Positions 37,645 through 45,406 of a stretch of 64,000 bases of DNA are shown piece after piece. Under the pieces are notes generated by a model that saw only the letters and a list, made by a program, of their open reading frames with translations, searched no databases and was not told the DNA's origin. A program made the translations under genes and the position numbers. The DNA is from Candidatus Opimibacter iunctus. GTDB taxonomy: Bacteria > Bacteroidota > Bacteroidia > Chitinophagales > Saprospiraceae. Numbering within the stretch: position 1 is the first letter of the stretch; each line of letters begins with the position of its first letter. The stretch spans positions 62,001 through 126,000 of the forward strand of contig JADJVH010000008.1 in assembly GCA_016716665.1 (NCBI GenBank). Direction: 5' to 3'.

Positions 37645-38767
37645 TTATAGTCCAAAACGATATTGCAGCGAAGTTAGAAATTGTTCCCGGCTTCCGAGGA
37701 AGCCGTATTCCGCGCGGATCATCCAGTGCTTATTCAATTGGTACTGGCCACCGATGATAAAGTTCCATTTATCTTTCAGCGCTTTATCAAGGGAGTACTG
37801 GACCGTTGCGGTCTGTTCATCATTCAAGGCCCCATCTATTCCGTTTAAGACTTCACCAGCTGTATTCAATACCCTGTTGGCAGTTTCATATTTGGCCTTA
37901 TTGACCGGGTTGGCTTGTTCGATATTCGAAAGTCCATTCCACCATTCATCCACATTCATTTGCTTTTCTTCCACATTGGAGATTGCCCCGTCCACTTTAC
38001 CTTGTATATCTGCACCAGGAAACAAATCAATCAAGGGGAGTGAGCCACTGGTCTCGGAAGAAAACTGCACCCTGAATCCACCTGCCCATACTGCGATCTG
38101 ACTTTGAGGCTTCTTAAATTTAAAAGACTTACCAAACCTTGGACCAAATACAAAAGTCTTCACTGGTTTGTCCAACGCTTCGATATCTGTCCAGGCAAAA
38201 TTCATGTCCAGGGCAATCCATCCACCACCTACACCCATTGTTGGGGTGATACCGATACCCATGACGGTTCCGTCAAACTTGGCTGTAGTACCGAACGAGG
38301 CTACTTCATTCCAGACATTGGATGTATCCGGCAGGAATATTCCGGCCCCCTATTTTTGTAGAGGATTTTACCTTTCCGAGTATGCCATACACATTGAGAA
38401 ATGGGAAAACCCATATGTCAGGTCGCACATTAATGGCACTTGCACTGGCTATTGCTTCATCTATCCGGATGATCTCATCGATATCGAACTGAGGTCCTCC
38501 ATTGAAGCCAACCATAATATTATCTATAACGAGTTCTGATTCCTGAGTGAGGTAGTTGACGCTCAGTCCAGCGGAATATGGGAGATCAAATCCAAGCGCT
38601 GTCGCTTTTTCTCCCCAGATAGGAAGTGCATACGGATAAGGTGTTGTCTTCAGGCTGTCCACCAGGGGTTCACTTTTCTCACCAACGGGTTTGTTGGTAT
38701 ACACCTGGGCATCCAGATTGCCTACAAGTGGCAATGCAAAAATCAGGGTGATAATGATCTTTTTCAT
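37645..38767 (-). CDS. Outer-membrane beta-barrel protein, frame broken in a G5 run
   Basis: The start is set at the ATG at 38767 (MKKIIITLIFALPLVGNLDA), a good signal peptide. The frame breaks at CCCCC (38346-38350, GGGGG on the coding strand). With one G removed the sequence reads TKIGAGIFLPDTSNVWNEVA and joins the second frame, giving 373 residues. The first part holds AGLSVNYLTQESELVIDNIM and VFPFLNVYGILGKV; the second holds TPTMGVGGGWIALDMNFAWT, FVFGPRFGKSF and ends TSLQYRFGL. Length and pattern resemble an outer-membrane barrel with a helical insert (VEEKQMNVDEWWNGLSNIEQ). First gene of the cytochrome operon. Confidence 0.78.
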
Positions 38768-38872
38768 GCTGCTCGAATTTGCGCCCAAAATAGGCAATCT
38801 CTGCCCATTAGCGCACTTTCCCTGCCATTGGGCATATTGGGAACACTATCATGACTCAAAGGGGACTATAAT

Positions 38873-38903
38873 GAGAGAAGGCCGCACGTGTGCGGCCTTC
38901 TCT
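38873..38903. terminator. Hairpin between the sigma-factor unit and the cytochrome operon
   Basis: Perfect palindrome AGAAGGCCGCAC and its complement around a GT centre (38876-38903). The stem is long and GC-rich but a T-run is poor on both strands. It lies about 60 bp after the stop at 38963 and about 105 bp upstream of the barrel gene start, consistent with a terminator of the sigma-factor unit. Confidence 0.6.
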
Positions 38904-38916
38904 GGTCTCTTCTTTC

Positions 38917-38973
38917 CTGAGCGTTGGTGAAGCATCACTCTTCATTTTTCACTCTTCATTTTTCATTTTTCTT
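38917..38973. repeat. CTGAGCG element and post-stop word repeats
   Basis: CTGAGCGTTGGTGAAGCATC (38917-38936) followed by CACTCTTCATTTTTCAC-type words. On the minus strand the words (AAAAATGAAGAGTG) directly follow, and in part supply, the TGA stop of the gene at 38963. Confidence 0.6.
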
Positions 38974-39205
38974 TTCCCCCGATCTGATTCTTAATCGCCT
39001 GGATCAACTGGGATGCGTCACCCGGGCGATAGATGAGCTTCTTCAAATTTTCCCTGATGAGCTGCTCATGCTGATAAGCCTGTTGATATAAGGGGTCAGA
39101 ACTGACCCTTTGCAGAAATGCATCTCTGGATTGCGGGTCCAGGGCCTGGTCAAAAAACATCCCAACCTGCTTGGTCAATTCATTGAGATCGTCAACGTTG
39201 TGCAT
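38963..39205 (-). CDS. Small protein downstream of an ECF sigma factor, possible anti-sigma factor
   Basis: The start is placed at the ATG at 39205 (MHNVDDLNELTKQVGMFFDQ), giving 80 residues; an ATG at 39223 would add six. It is helical, with LDPQSRDAFLQRVSSDPLYQ followed by AYQHEQLIRENLKKLI. The size, the position 84 bp after the sigma-factor gene and the middle segment (QQAYQHEQLIRENLKKLI, like the C-terminal helix of small anti-sigma factors) suggest an anti-sigma role. It lacks the HxxxCxxC zinc motif, so the identification is uncertain. Confidence 0.55.
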   Translation of the reverse strand: MHNVDDLNELTKQVGMFFDQALDPQSRDAFLQRVSSDPLYQQAYQHEQLIRENLKKLIYRPGDASQLIQAIKNQIGGKEK

Positions 39206-39289
39206 ACATTCCGCTTTTAACATTCCTGAGCAACCCAGGGATAAAATTTTAATTAAATAGTATTACAATCCGTTCGTTTTCTTCCGGTG

Positions 39290-39925
39290 TTATTCTTCTT
39301 CCGACTGGTCCTTGGTTTTGGCGGGGGTGGTCCGTTTACTTTTTTTCTGCCCTCTCACATCGGTATAGCCATGTTGGCGGGCATATTCGGTCAGCTTTTC
39401 TTTCAACAGGTTTCTGGCCCTGAAGAGCCTTGATCTCACAGTGCCGATTGGTACATCTATGATCGCAGCGATTTCTTCGTACGTAAAACCCTCAATATCG
39501 CACAGCAGGATGACCGTCCTGAAGTCGATCGGGAGGCTGTTGATCGCTGTGGTCACCTCATCACCCATCATGTGGAGAAAGATCTCCTCCCTCAGGTCAC
39601 TATAGCCGGATACGCGGTCATCGTCTGTATCGTGGAAGGCTACAATGTCCTCAAAATCTACCTTGGTGGGCTGCTTGACCTTTTTCCTATACTCGTTTAT
39701 ATAGGCGTTCTTGAGGATTTTAAACAACCATGCTTTAGCATTAGTTCCTTTCTCGTACTTATCTATAAAACGATATGCCTTGAGGTAGGTCTCCTGGACC
39801 AGATCATCCGCATCTTCCTGGTTGTAGGTCAGGTGATAGGCAAAGGTCTGCAAAGCTCCTACATGAGGCAGGAGCTCCTTTTCAAAGATCGGGTCGTATT
39901 GTGATTTGGCGGGTTTATTCGGCAT
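39290..39925 (-). CDS. ECF-family RNA polymerase sigma factor
   Basis: Directs RNA polymerase to a stress or envelope regulon. The start is set at the ATG at 39925; the frame extends 8 codons further only through a TTG. The 211 residues have region 2 (ALQTFAYHLTYNQEDADDLV, QETYLKAYRFIDKYEKGTNA, WLFKILKNAYINEYRK) and region 4 (LPIDFRTVILLCDIEGFTYE, EIAAIIDVPIGTVRSRLFRA), and a Lys-rich tail. It is the SigW/RpoE-like type common in Bacteroidota, where this gene is often followed by a small anti-sigma gene, as here. Confidence 0.93.
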   Translation of the reverse strand: MPNKPAKSQYDPIFEKELLPHVGALQTFAYHLTYNQEDADDLVQETYLKAYRFIDKYEKGTNAKAWLFKILKNAYINEYRKKVKQPTKVDFEDIVAFHDTDDDRVSGYSDLREEIFLHMMGDEVTTAINSLPIDFRTVILLCDIEGFTYEEIAAIIDVPIGTVRSRLFRARNLLKEKLTEYARQHGYTDVRGQKKSKRTTPAKTKDQSEEE

Positions 39926-40010
39926 CTGGGCCCTGGAGGTATTTATCAACGGTGAAAGTATGAAAAAACCAAAAAAGGGGTATAAGGTTTAGGATCAAAT
40001 GTAGGGGATC

Positions 40011-40046
40011 AAATGAAGGGGTTCAATATTTTGAACCCCTTCATTT
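40011..40046. repeat. Palindromic element, copy 1
   Basis: Perfect inverted repeat with 16-bp arms (40011-40026 and 40031-40046; AAATGAAGGGGTTCAA and its complement) and loop TATT. The inner part GGGGTTCAA-nATT-TTGAACCCC also forms the palindrome at 58505-58552. The right arm contains the TTTG used as a -33 box by the trmB promoter. Confidence 0.8.
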
Positions 40047-40076
40047 GAACCAAAACGGGGTTAATATGTAGTTTTG
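40044..40076 (+). promoter_or_regulatory. Promoter of trmB, nearly leaderless
   Basis: TTTG (40044-40047), a 21-nt spacer and TAGTTTTG (40069-40076) match the Bacteroidota sigma consensus TTTG-N19-23-TAnnTTTG exactly. The ATG follows at 40084, so transcription would start at or very near the start codon. Confidence 0.65.
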
Positions 40077-40083
40077 GCCCCGT

Positions 40084-40770
40084 ATGGGAAGAAAGAATAA
40101 GCTCAAGCGCTTTGCAGATGTGGCCTCATTTCCGAATGTCTATGAGGTCGATCCGGCCCAGGAATCCTTTCTGTCCAATCAGGAAGGGGTCAGCAGGGAT
40201 CTGCGGGGACAATGGGCTCCTGCGCACTTCCAAAATGATCATCCCGTGATCCTTGAGCTGGCCTGCGGCAAAGGGGACTATACCGTCGCCCTGGCCAAAG
40301 ACCATCCGGAAAACAACTATATCGGGGTCGACATCAAAGGTGCACGCATCTGGAAAGGAGCCCGGTCAGCTCTGGATACCGGAATGAACAATGTTGCCTT
40401 TCTCCGTACCCGGATAGAATTTATTGACCGCTTTTTTGCACCCGGTGAGGTATCAGCGATCTGGATCACCTTTCCCGATCCCTTTGAAGGTAAGATCACC
40501 CGCCGCCTGATGGCCGCCCCGTTTCTCGAGCGCTATCGCCGAATCCTCAAACCCGGAGGTGTCGTCCACCTCAAGACTGACTCTCCGTTGCTCTATGAGT
40601 TCTGCCTCGAAGTCATCCACAGTGATCCCCGATGCCATGTATTGTATGCCAATCCTGATATCTACAGTTCCCCTCTCGATTTCCCGGAGCTGGAACACAA
40701 GACATACTACGAGATCAAGCACCTGGGCATCGGGAGGACGATCAAGTACATTCAGTTTACCATAGTGTAA
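40084..40770 (+). CDS. trmB: tRNA (guanine-N7-)-methyltransferase
   Basis: Methylates G46 of tRNAs using S-adenosylmethionine. The 228 residues have the TrmB start MGRKNKLKRFADVASFPNVY, the SAM-binding motif ILELACGKGDYTVALA, the motif NYIGVDIKGARIWKGA, and AIWITFPDPFEGKITRRLMA, in which the family's FPDP(W) signature carries Phe instead of Trp. The end KTYYEIKHLGIGRTIKYIQF is also conserved in Bacteroidota homologues. It is expressed from a strong consensus promoter 8 bp upstream. Directly after its TAA comes a run of 8-bp words (AGACAGTG). Confidence 0.95.
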   Translation: MGRKNKLKRFADVASFPNVYEVDPAQESFLSNQEGVSRDLRGQWAPAHFQNDHPVILELACGKGDYTVALAKDHPENNYIGVDIKGARIWKGARSALDTGMNNVAFLRTRIEFIDRFFAPGEVSAIWITFPDPFEGKITRRLMAAPFLERYRRILKPGGVVHLKTDSPLLYEFCLEVIHSDPRCHVLYANPDIYSSPLDFPELEHKTYYEIKHLGIGRTIKYIQFTIV

Positions 40771-41223
40771 GACTGTGAGACAGTGAGACAGTAAGACAGT
40801 GAGAGGTGTGGGTTAGGGTGTGCGTGAAGGAGATGCCAGATCCCAGACTCGCAGATGCCAGACTTGTTGTGCTCGTTTTAAAACACAGGCTCTGCCTGTA
40901 AATCTTGCATTTGTTTTTTTTGTAAAAGAACAGATGTTGATGCCAGCCTCCCTTTGAATGCCGAAGCCATTTTGCGAAGGCATTTGGCTGCAAGTAAAAA
41001 TCATATCATCCGGACTGCTGATTGTAAGACTGCCAACTTTTTTCCAAGAGCCCCACGGTTTGAAAGCCGTGGCATTTCAATTCCTGGCTTTGGAGCCAGG
41101 TTTTTCGCTCTTGGCATATTAGCCTGGTTGGTGATGAGGACAGGCAGTTAGGCTCACCGCGGTGCACCAAGTCAGCCGCGAATGGAAGAAAACACTCTTC
41201 ACTTTTCACTCTTCATTTTTCAT
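40771..41223. repeat. Intergenic repeat region: octamer words, hairpins, post-stop words
   Basis: No gene was found. At 40773-40804 are degenerate octamers (AGACAGTG, AGACAGTA) that begin right after the trmB stop; the same words appear at about 43728-43750 and 56480-56500. At 41053-41072 and 41083-41100 are two adjacent hairpins (CCACGG/CCGTGG and CCTGGCT/AGCCAGG). At 41193-41226 are CACTCTTCACTTTTCAC words that touch the stop of the minus-strand thiL gene. The middle (40900-41040) shows nothing recognisable. Confidence 0.6.
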
Positions 41224-42261
41224 TTAAAAATGTTTCCACCCCTGCGCCGTCACCGGGTGAATCTGCCCGCCGGACGTATGTAGCGTGATTCCATCTTCCT
41301 TAGGCACCATCTCGCCGATGATATAGACACTGTCCATAAACCGGATCTTGTCAAGATCTTTTGGATCTACGGTGAAGAGTAATTCATAATCCTCACCTCC
41401 GCTCAAGGCACAGGTAATCGGATCAAGTTTAAATTCCATGGCCTGCATACGTGCCTCATCATGGATGGGCACCTGGGCTTCTTCTATAAATGCACCAACA
41501 CCGGATGCCTTGCAGATGTGCATCAAATCGGATGCAAGTCCATCTGAGATATCAATCATCGCAGTAGGTAACAATCCACTCTTTTCAAAATACCGCACTG
41601 CTTCGAGTCTTGCTTCAGGCTTCAATTGGCGGCCAACGAGATATTTTTTCTCACTCAGTTGCGGCTGCATATCAGGCGCAGCAAGGAATACCTGCTTCTC
41701 CCGCTCCAGGATCTGAAGACCGAGATAAGCAGCACCGAGATCACCTGTGACACATAGGATATCACCAGCCTTTGCTCCACTACGATAGGTGATACGATCA
41801 GCAGCAATACTCCCAATCGCCGTGATGGAAATAGTCAATCCTCGCGGAGAAGAAGTCGTATCACCTCCAACGAGGTCCACATCGTATGCTTCACAAGCTA
41901 TGCGTATACCTTCATACAATTCATCCACCGCCTCCACCGAAAACCGGTTACTTATCGCAATGGACACAGTGATATGCTTTGGTATCGCATTCATGGCACA
42001 GATATCCGACAGGTTGACGATGACCGCCTTGTAGCCGAGATGTTTCAATGGATGATACATCAGATCAAAATGTATTCCTTCGACCAGCAAGTCTGTCGTG
42101 ACAATCACCGGCTCACCTCCGTAGTCAAGTACCGCAGCATCATCACCAATACCCTTGATGGTTTCTTTCCGGATAGTTGTAAACTGTGCAGCTAAGTGAT
42201 CTATTAAGCCGAATTCGCCGAGCTGGCTGATGTCTGTATGTGGGGTCTGTTGATCACTCAT
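41224..42261 (-). CDS. thiL: Thiamine-monophosphate kinase
   Basis: Phosphorylates thiamine monophosphate to the pyrophosphate, the last step of cofactor synthesis. The 345 residues start MSDQQTPHTDISQLGEFGLI and contain the ATP- and Mg-binding motifs of the PurM/ThiL fold: IKGIGDDAAVLDYGG, VTTDLLVEGIHFDLMYHP, YDVDLVGGDTTSSPRGLTIS, MIDISDGLASDLMHICKASG and ALSGGEDYELLFTV. Length is normal. The start lies 18 bp from a palindrome (AATTGTT-TT-AACAATT). No THI-box riboswitch was recognised upstream. The stop TAA is followed at once by the ATGAAAAATGAAGAGTG-type repeat. Confidence 0.96.
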   Translation of the reverse strand: MSDQQTPHTDISQLGEFGLIDHLAAQFTTIRKETIKGIGDDAAVLDYGGEPVIVTTDLLVEGIHFDLMYHPLKHLGYKAVIVNLSDICAMNAIPKHITVSIAISNRFSVEAVDELYEGIRIACEAYDVDLVGGDTTSSPRGLTISITAIGSIAADRITYRSGAKAGDILCVTGDLGAAYLGLQILEREKQVFLAAPDMQPQLSEKKYLVGRQLKPEARLEAVRYFEKSGLLPTAMIDISDGLASDLMHICKASGVGAFIEEAQVPIHDEARMQAMEFKLDPITCALSGGEDYELLFTVDPKDLDKIRFMDSVYIIGEMVPKEDGITLHTSGGQIHPVTAQGWKHF

Positions 42262-42279
42262 TTGATTATGCGCTTAGGA

Positions 42280-42297
42280 TAATTGTTTTAACAATTA
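42280..42297. promoter_or_regulatory. Palindrome just upstream of thiL
   Basis: TAATTGTTTTAACAATTA, with 8-bp arms around a TT centre, 18 bp upstream of the thiL ATG. It has no T-run. It could be an operator or an RNA hairpin in the leader; no regulator is known from the window. Confidence 0.35.
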
Positions 42298-42299
42298 CA

Positions 42300-42454
42300 G
42301 TTTATAAGTTGATGGGTTTATTGGTTGATGTTGATGGGTTGATGGAGGTCATAGGCTTATGAAGGTAATAGGCTTATGAAGGTTTGCAACTTGATGTCCT
42401 TCTGACTTCGTCATTCCCTGTTCCTTGTTCTTTATTCGATTTGTTCCCTGTTCG
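42300..42454. repeat. Intergenic word repeats between rluA-type gene and thiL
   Basis: Two families of degenerate words: GTTGATGGGTTTATTGGTTG-type (42309-42345, also near 6690 and 32400), AGGCTTATGAAGGTAATAGG with a second partial copy (42350-42380), and GTTCCTTGTTCTTTATTCGA followed by a related copy (42420-42463), which runs into the 3' end of the pseudouridine synthase gene. Confidence 0.55.
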
Positions 42455-43175
42455 TTATTCGATCTCCCTGGCTGAGCGTCTGACTGTCTTACTTAGCTTA
42501 AATACCTTTACCAATCCCTTATCAACATGCTGCCATAATCCCTCTTCCGGGAGCGGCGCTATGACCTTCATATACTCCTGCTTAGACGGATGCTGGAACT
42601 GCAACTTGTATGCATGCAGATCAATTGTGCCATCCGGATTGGTGCGCTTCGAACCATACTTGATGTCGCCGCGAATCGGCACACCCAATGCAGAAAGCTG
42701 AGCACGTATCTGATGCTTCCTGCCGGTGATCAGGTCGATGCGGGAGCAACATAAAATTGTCGAACTGTTGCAGCACCTGGTAATGCAAGAGTGCTTCATC
42801 AGCTCCTGCTTTTGGTTCGTCACTGGTATAGGTGATATTGAGCTTGTTGTCGTAGGTCAGATAATGCTTCAATTGGCCGGCAGCTGGAATATCTGCTGTC
42901 GGGACGATACCGAGATAGATCTTCTTGACTTTGTTTTCTTCCCATTGTTTGGACATCAATGCAGCAGCTTCCTTTGTCTTGGCAAAGACCACTACACCAC
43001 TGACCCTGCGGTCAAGGCGATGCACGAGGTAGAGATCCCTGTGGGCATAAGCCATCGCCATACGATGTGCAGAAGGGTCGCCTGTCTTATCTTCCTGCAC
43101 CGGCAATCCGGCAGGCTTGTTGAGCGCGATGAGGTGGTGATCCTTATAGAGGACCAGTTCACTTATTCTTTTCAT
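42455..43175 (-). CDS. RluA-family RNA pseudouridine synthase, frame broken by one base
   Basis: Converts uridine to pseudouridine in rRNA or tRNA. The catalytic Asp55 lies in the RluA motif VHRLDRRVSGVVVFAKT. Other marks are the start LVLYKDHHLIALNKPAGLPV, KKIYLGIV and, in the second frame, IDLITGRKHQIRAQLSALGV, PIRGDIKYG and IDLHAYKLQFQHP. The break is at CTCCCGCATCG on the coding strand (42741-42745); with one C removed the sequence reads NFMLLRIDLITGRKHQIRAQ, giving 239 residues. The precise target (RluC, RluD or TruC type) cannot be told. Its start overlaps the end of the small DUF4834-like gene by 17 bp. Confidence 0.9.
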
Positions 43176-43302
43176 TTTCTTTTTTTACCTCCTCGTGATC
43201 AATAAACAGGTCCGGTTCCTGTGGGGGAGGCAGCGGCTTTTGTGGCGTCAGGAAAAACCGGTAGAAGAGGTAGATCGCCAGGAGAAGGATGATAAATTTC
43301 AT
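43159..43302 (-). CDS. Small membrane-anchored protein, DUF4834-like
   Basis: A 47-residue protein starting MKFIILLLAIYLFYRFFLTP, one N-terminal membrane helix followed by a short Pro-rich and charged tail (KPLPPPQEPDLFIDHEEVKK). The pattern resembles DUF4834, small single-span proteins of Bacteroidota found beside rluA-like and housekeeping genes. The ATG at 43302 is chosen because it opens directly into the helix. It ends 17 bp inside the pseudouridine synthase gene, suggesting co-translation. Confidence 0.65.
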   Translation of the reverse strand: MKFIILLLAIYLFYRFFLTPQKPLPPPQEPDLFIDHEEVKKENEKNK

Positions 43303-43859
43303 GTGTTTGCCATGTTGATGACTGCGTAAAGATACGACTTTGACCGGCAAGTCGAAGCGCAGCGTATACTTCGACTCCGCTCAGCACAAGGATCCCGCAC
43401 GCTGCGAAGCGGGAGAGCATAGGGCAGAGAGCATAGAGCAGCATAGGGCAGAGCGCAAAAGCTTTCTCCGATTGACCCCGGGGTTGCGAAGCACACAGGG
43501 GAGAGCCCGCGAGGGCGAAGGGGCATAAATTGTCTGAAGGTTGATCCAGCTTCTATTCAATACCCAATATCGAATATCCAAGGAAAAGTGGAAAGGAGCT
43601 GTGAGGTGAGGAAGGACACTTCGATTCAATACCCAATAGACAATAGCCAAGTTGAACTAAGAAGGATCTGTCAGGAGATAGCTCGGCCTATAATCCACAC
43701 ACACTTACTAATCCCACACTTCTTACTGTCTCACTGTCTTACCGTCTTACACATCCTTCGGTCGCCGAAGCCCTTGAATGGGAATGCAATTCCATTCAAG
43801 GTGCGAAGGAGACTCACGGTCTCACGGTCCTTTGGTCGCCGAAGCCAACGAAAAGAATT
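43303..43859. repeat. Repeat-rich intergenic region with 74-bp tandem units
   Basis: No gene was found. From left to right: AGTCGAAG...CTTCGACT hairpin (43351-43378) joined to the CTGAGCG-type element (43369-43390); AGCATAGGGCAGAGAGCATA word repeats (43418-43455); two copies of ATTCAATACCCAATA (43556 and 43622); CTTACTGTCTCACTGTCTTA words (43724-43750); and two tandem 74-bp units (43760-43833 and 43834 to about 43905) with the same ends and a different 28-nt near-palindromic middle. The second unit overlaps the 3' end of the DsbA-like gene. Confidence 0.65.
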
Positions 43860-44655
43860 TCATTCTTTCGTTGGGCGAAGGAGACTCACGCTCTCACGTT
43901 CGTGGTAGGCTTTCTCCAGGGTCTGGAGAAAGACCTCGACTGTCCTGTGCTCCTGACACCGCATACTTCCGGTCAAAGACAAAGAAAGGCACGCCTCTTA
44001 CACCAAGCTGGTGTGCTTCATTGATGTCCGCTTCTACTATATCTGAATACATTCCACTATCCAATGCTTCTTTCAGTGCAGTCGTATCGAGTCCGATATC
44101 CTCACCGAGCTGAAGCAATACTGCATCATCATCGAGATTTAAGCCTTCCGTGAAATAGGCGGAGAAGAGTTTCTCTTCAGCTTCGTCTTGCCTGCCATGC
44201 AGCTTGGCAAAGTGAGCAAAACGATGAGCATTGAACGAATTGGCCACAATGGTTTTATCAAAATTGTAGGCAAGCCCTTCCTTTGCAGCCATATCTGTCA
44301 CATAGGCATTCATGCGCGCTGCTTCCTGCAGGGAGATGCCTTTATGTTCGGAGAGATATTGATTGATATTCTTAGCAGGATCGGTGACCATGTCAGGTGA
44401 TAGCTGATAACTCTTCCATTCGATCTCGACATCATCCCTGCCTTCAAACTGTGATAGTGCTGCTTCAAATTTGCGCTTGCCGATATAGCAAAAGGGGCAC
44501 ATGATGTCGCTCCAGATTTCAATTTTCATTTTTTGTTGCGTTGTATCTAAGTGGGTGTATGAACCCGGTGGTTCAGTATTGATCCGTTTTATTTGTGCGT
44601 TCACATCAAAACCAGCAATTGCAAAACTAAGGATCAATAATACTTTTAAAGACAT
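43860..44655 (-). CDS. FrnE-like DsbA-family oxidoreductase, frame broken near 3' end
   Basis: Thioredoxin-fold protein of the DsbA/FrnE (2-hydroxychromene isomerase-like) group. The motif CPFC lies in MKIEIWSDIMCPFCYIGKRK, and GVRGVPFFVFDRKYAVSGAQ carries the cis-Pro. After QDSR an extra G (CGAGGTC on the coding strand, 43934-43935) shifts the frame; without it the sequence reads VFLQTLEKAYHERE as in homologues and stops at 43860. The family normally starts at the Met at 44529 (cytosolic, about 222 residues). Here the same frame continues upstream into MSLKVLLILSFAIAGFDVNA, a plausible signal peptide, which would give 264 residues and export. The final 12 residues are encoded by the flanking tandem repeat. 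Confidence 0.88.
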
Positions 44656-44703
44656 TTGGAAACTTAAATAGAAGTAGCATTAACGAAACAGGGAAAAAAA
44701 AGT

Positions 44704-45273
44704 TCAAACGACAGGTATAGCTGCCATACAATCCAAAAAGTATTGTTTCTTAAACCTATCTGTATGCGGAAGCTTCATGATATGAAAGTTCCCAATGCTC
44801 CAATAAGGTCTTAACATATCAAAGTTCCTATCAGGAATGCTTTGTGGTGGCCATTTCTCCATCAACCGGATAAACTTCTTCTTATCCCTCTCTAAAAAAG
44901 CAACCGTGCCCTTTGCGTAGAGATACCACGCTTTGCCATCTGCTCCGCCAAACCAACTATATAAAACACTATAGGTCTTTTTAAACTGCTTTGTCGCTTC
45001 CTTGTATTGATCCCCCATCGCGAGCATTTGTCCCAGATGCCACTGAAGTGAGTGACGGTTTTCCACTTGGTCATGATAACGGAGATATGCCTTTATCAAA
45101 TCTGCAGCCTGTACATAGGATCCCGCAGCGGACAATTCGCGCCAGCAGCACGTATCGCTGTCAAAGATGGATTGTGGATATTCCAGTCCTGGTTGCGTCG
45201 CTGCATCTTGCGCGAGGACAGGCAAGGCACCCGAAATCAATACTAAAATGACACACTCAATTTTAATCCACAT
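44704..45273 (-). CDS. Secreted protein with TPR-like helices, unknown function
   Basis: A 189-residue protein with a signal peptide (VILVLISGALPVLAQ). The mature part has helix pairs resembling TPRs (GSYVQAADLIKAYLRYHDQV, WHLGQMLAMGDQYKEATKQF, WYLYAKGTVAFLERDKKKFI), followed by WPPQSIPDRNFDMLRPYWSI. I do not recognise a family. It lies on the strand of the DsbA-like gene, 48 bp upstream of it. Confidence 0.7.
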   Translation of the reverse strand: MWIKIECVILVLISGALPVLAQDAATQPGLEYPQSIFDSDTCCWRELSAAGSYVQAADLIKAYLRYHDQVENRHSLQWHLGQMLAMGDQYKEATKQFKKTYSVLYSWFGGADGKAWYLYAKGTVAFLERDKKKFIRLMEKWPPQSIPDRNFDMLRPYWSIGNFHIMKLPHTDRFKKQYFLDCMAAIPVV

Positions 45274-45406
45274 GATGCAATGATATAGCTGGCAGGGGTT
45301 TAGGTGGTTGATTCCATCGCCACATACTTTGCAGTCAAATTACAAAAAATTAATATTAGAATTTTCCCTATATTTCGCTTTCATTTCACCCAAGTCAGTC
45401 TCTCAA

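Noticed and set aside
43914..43936. Palindrome CTTTCTCCAGGGTCTGGAGAAAG as a third variable-centre repeat unit
   Set aside because: It lies inside the conserved coding end VFLQTLEKAY of the DsbA-like gene and lacks the constant flanks of the two true units.
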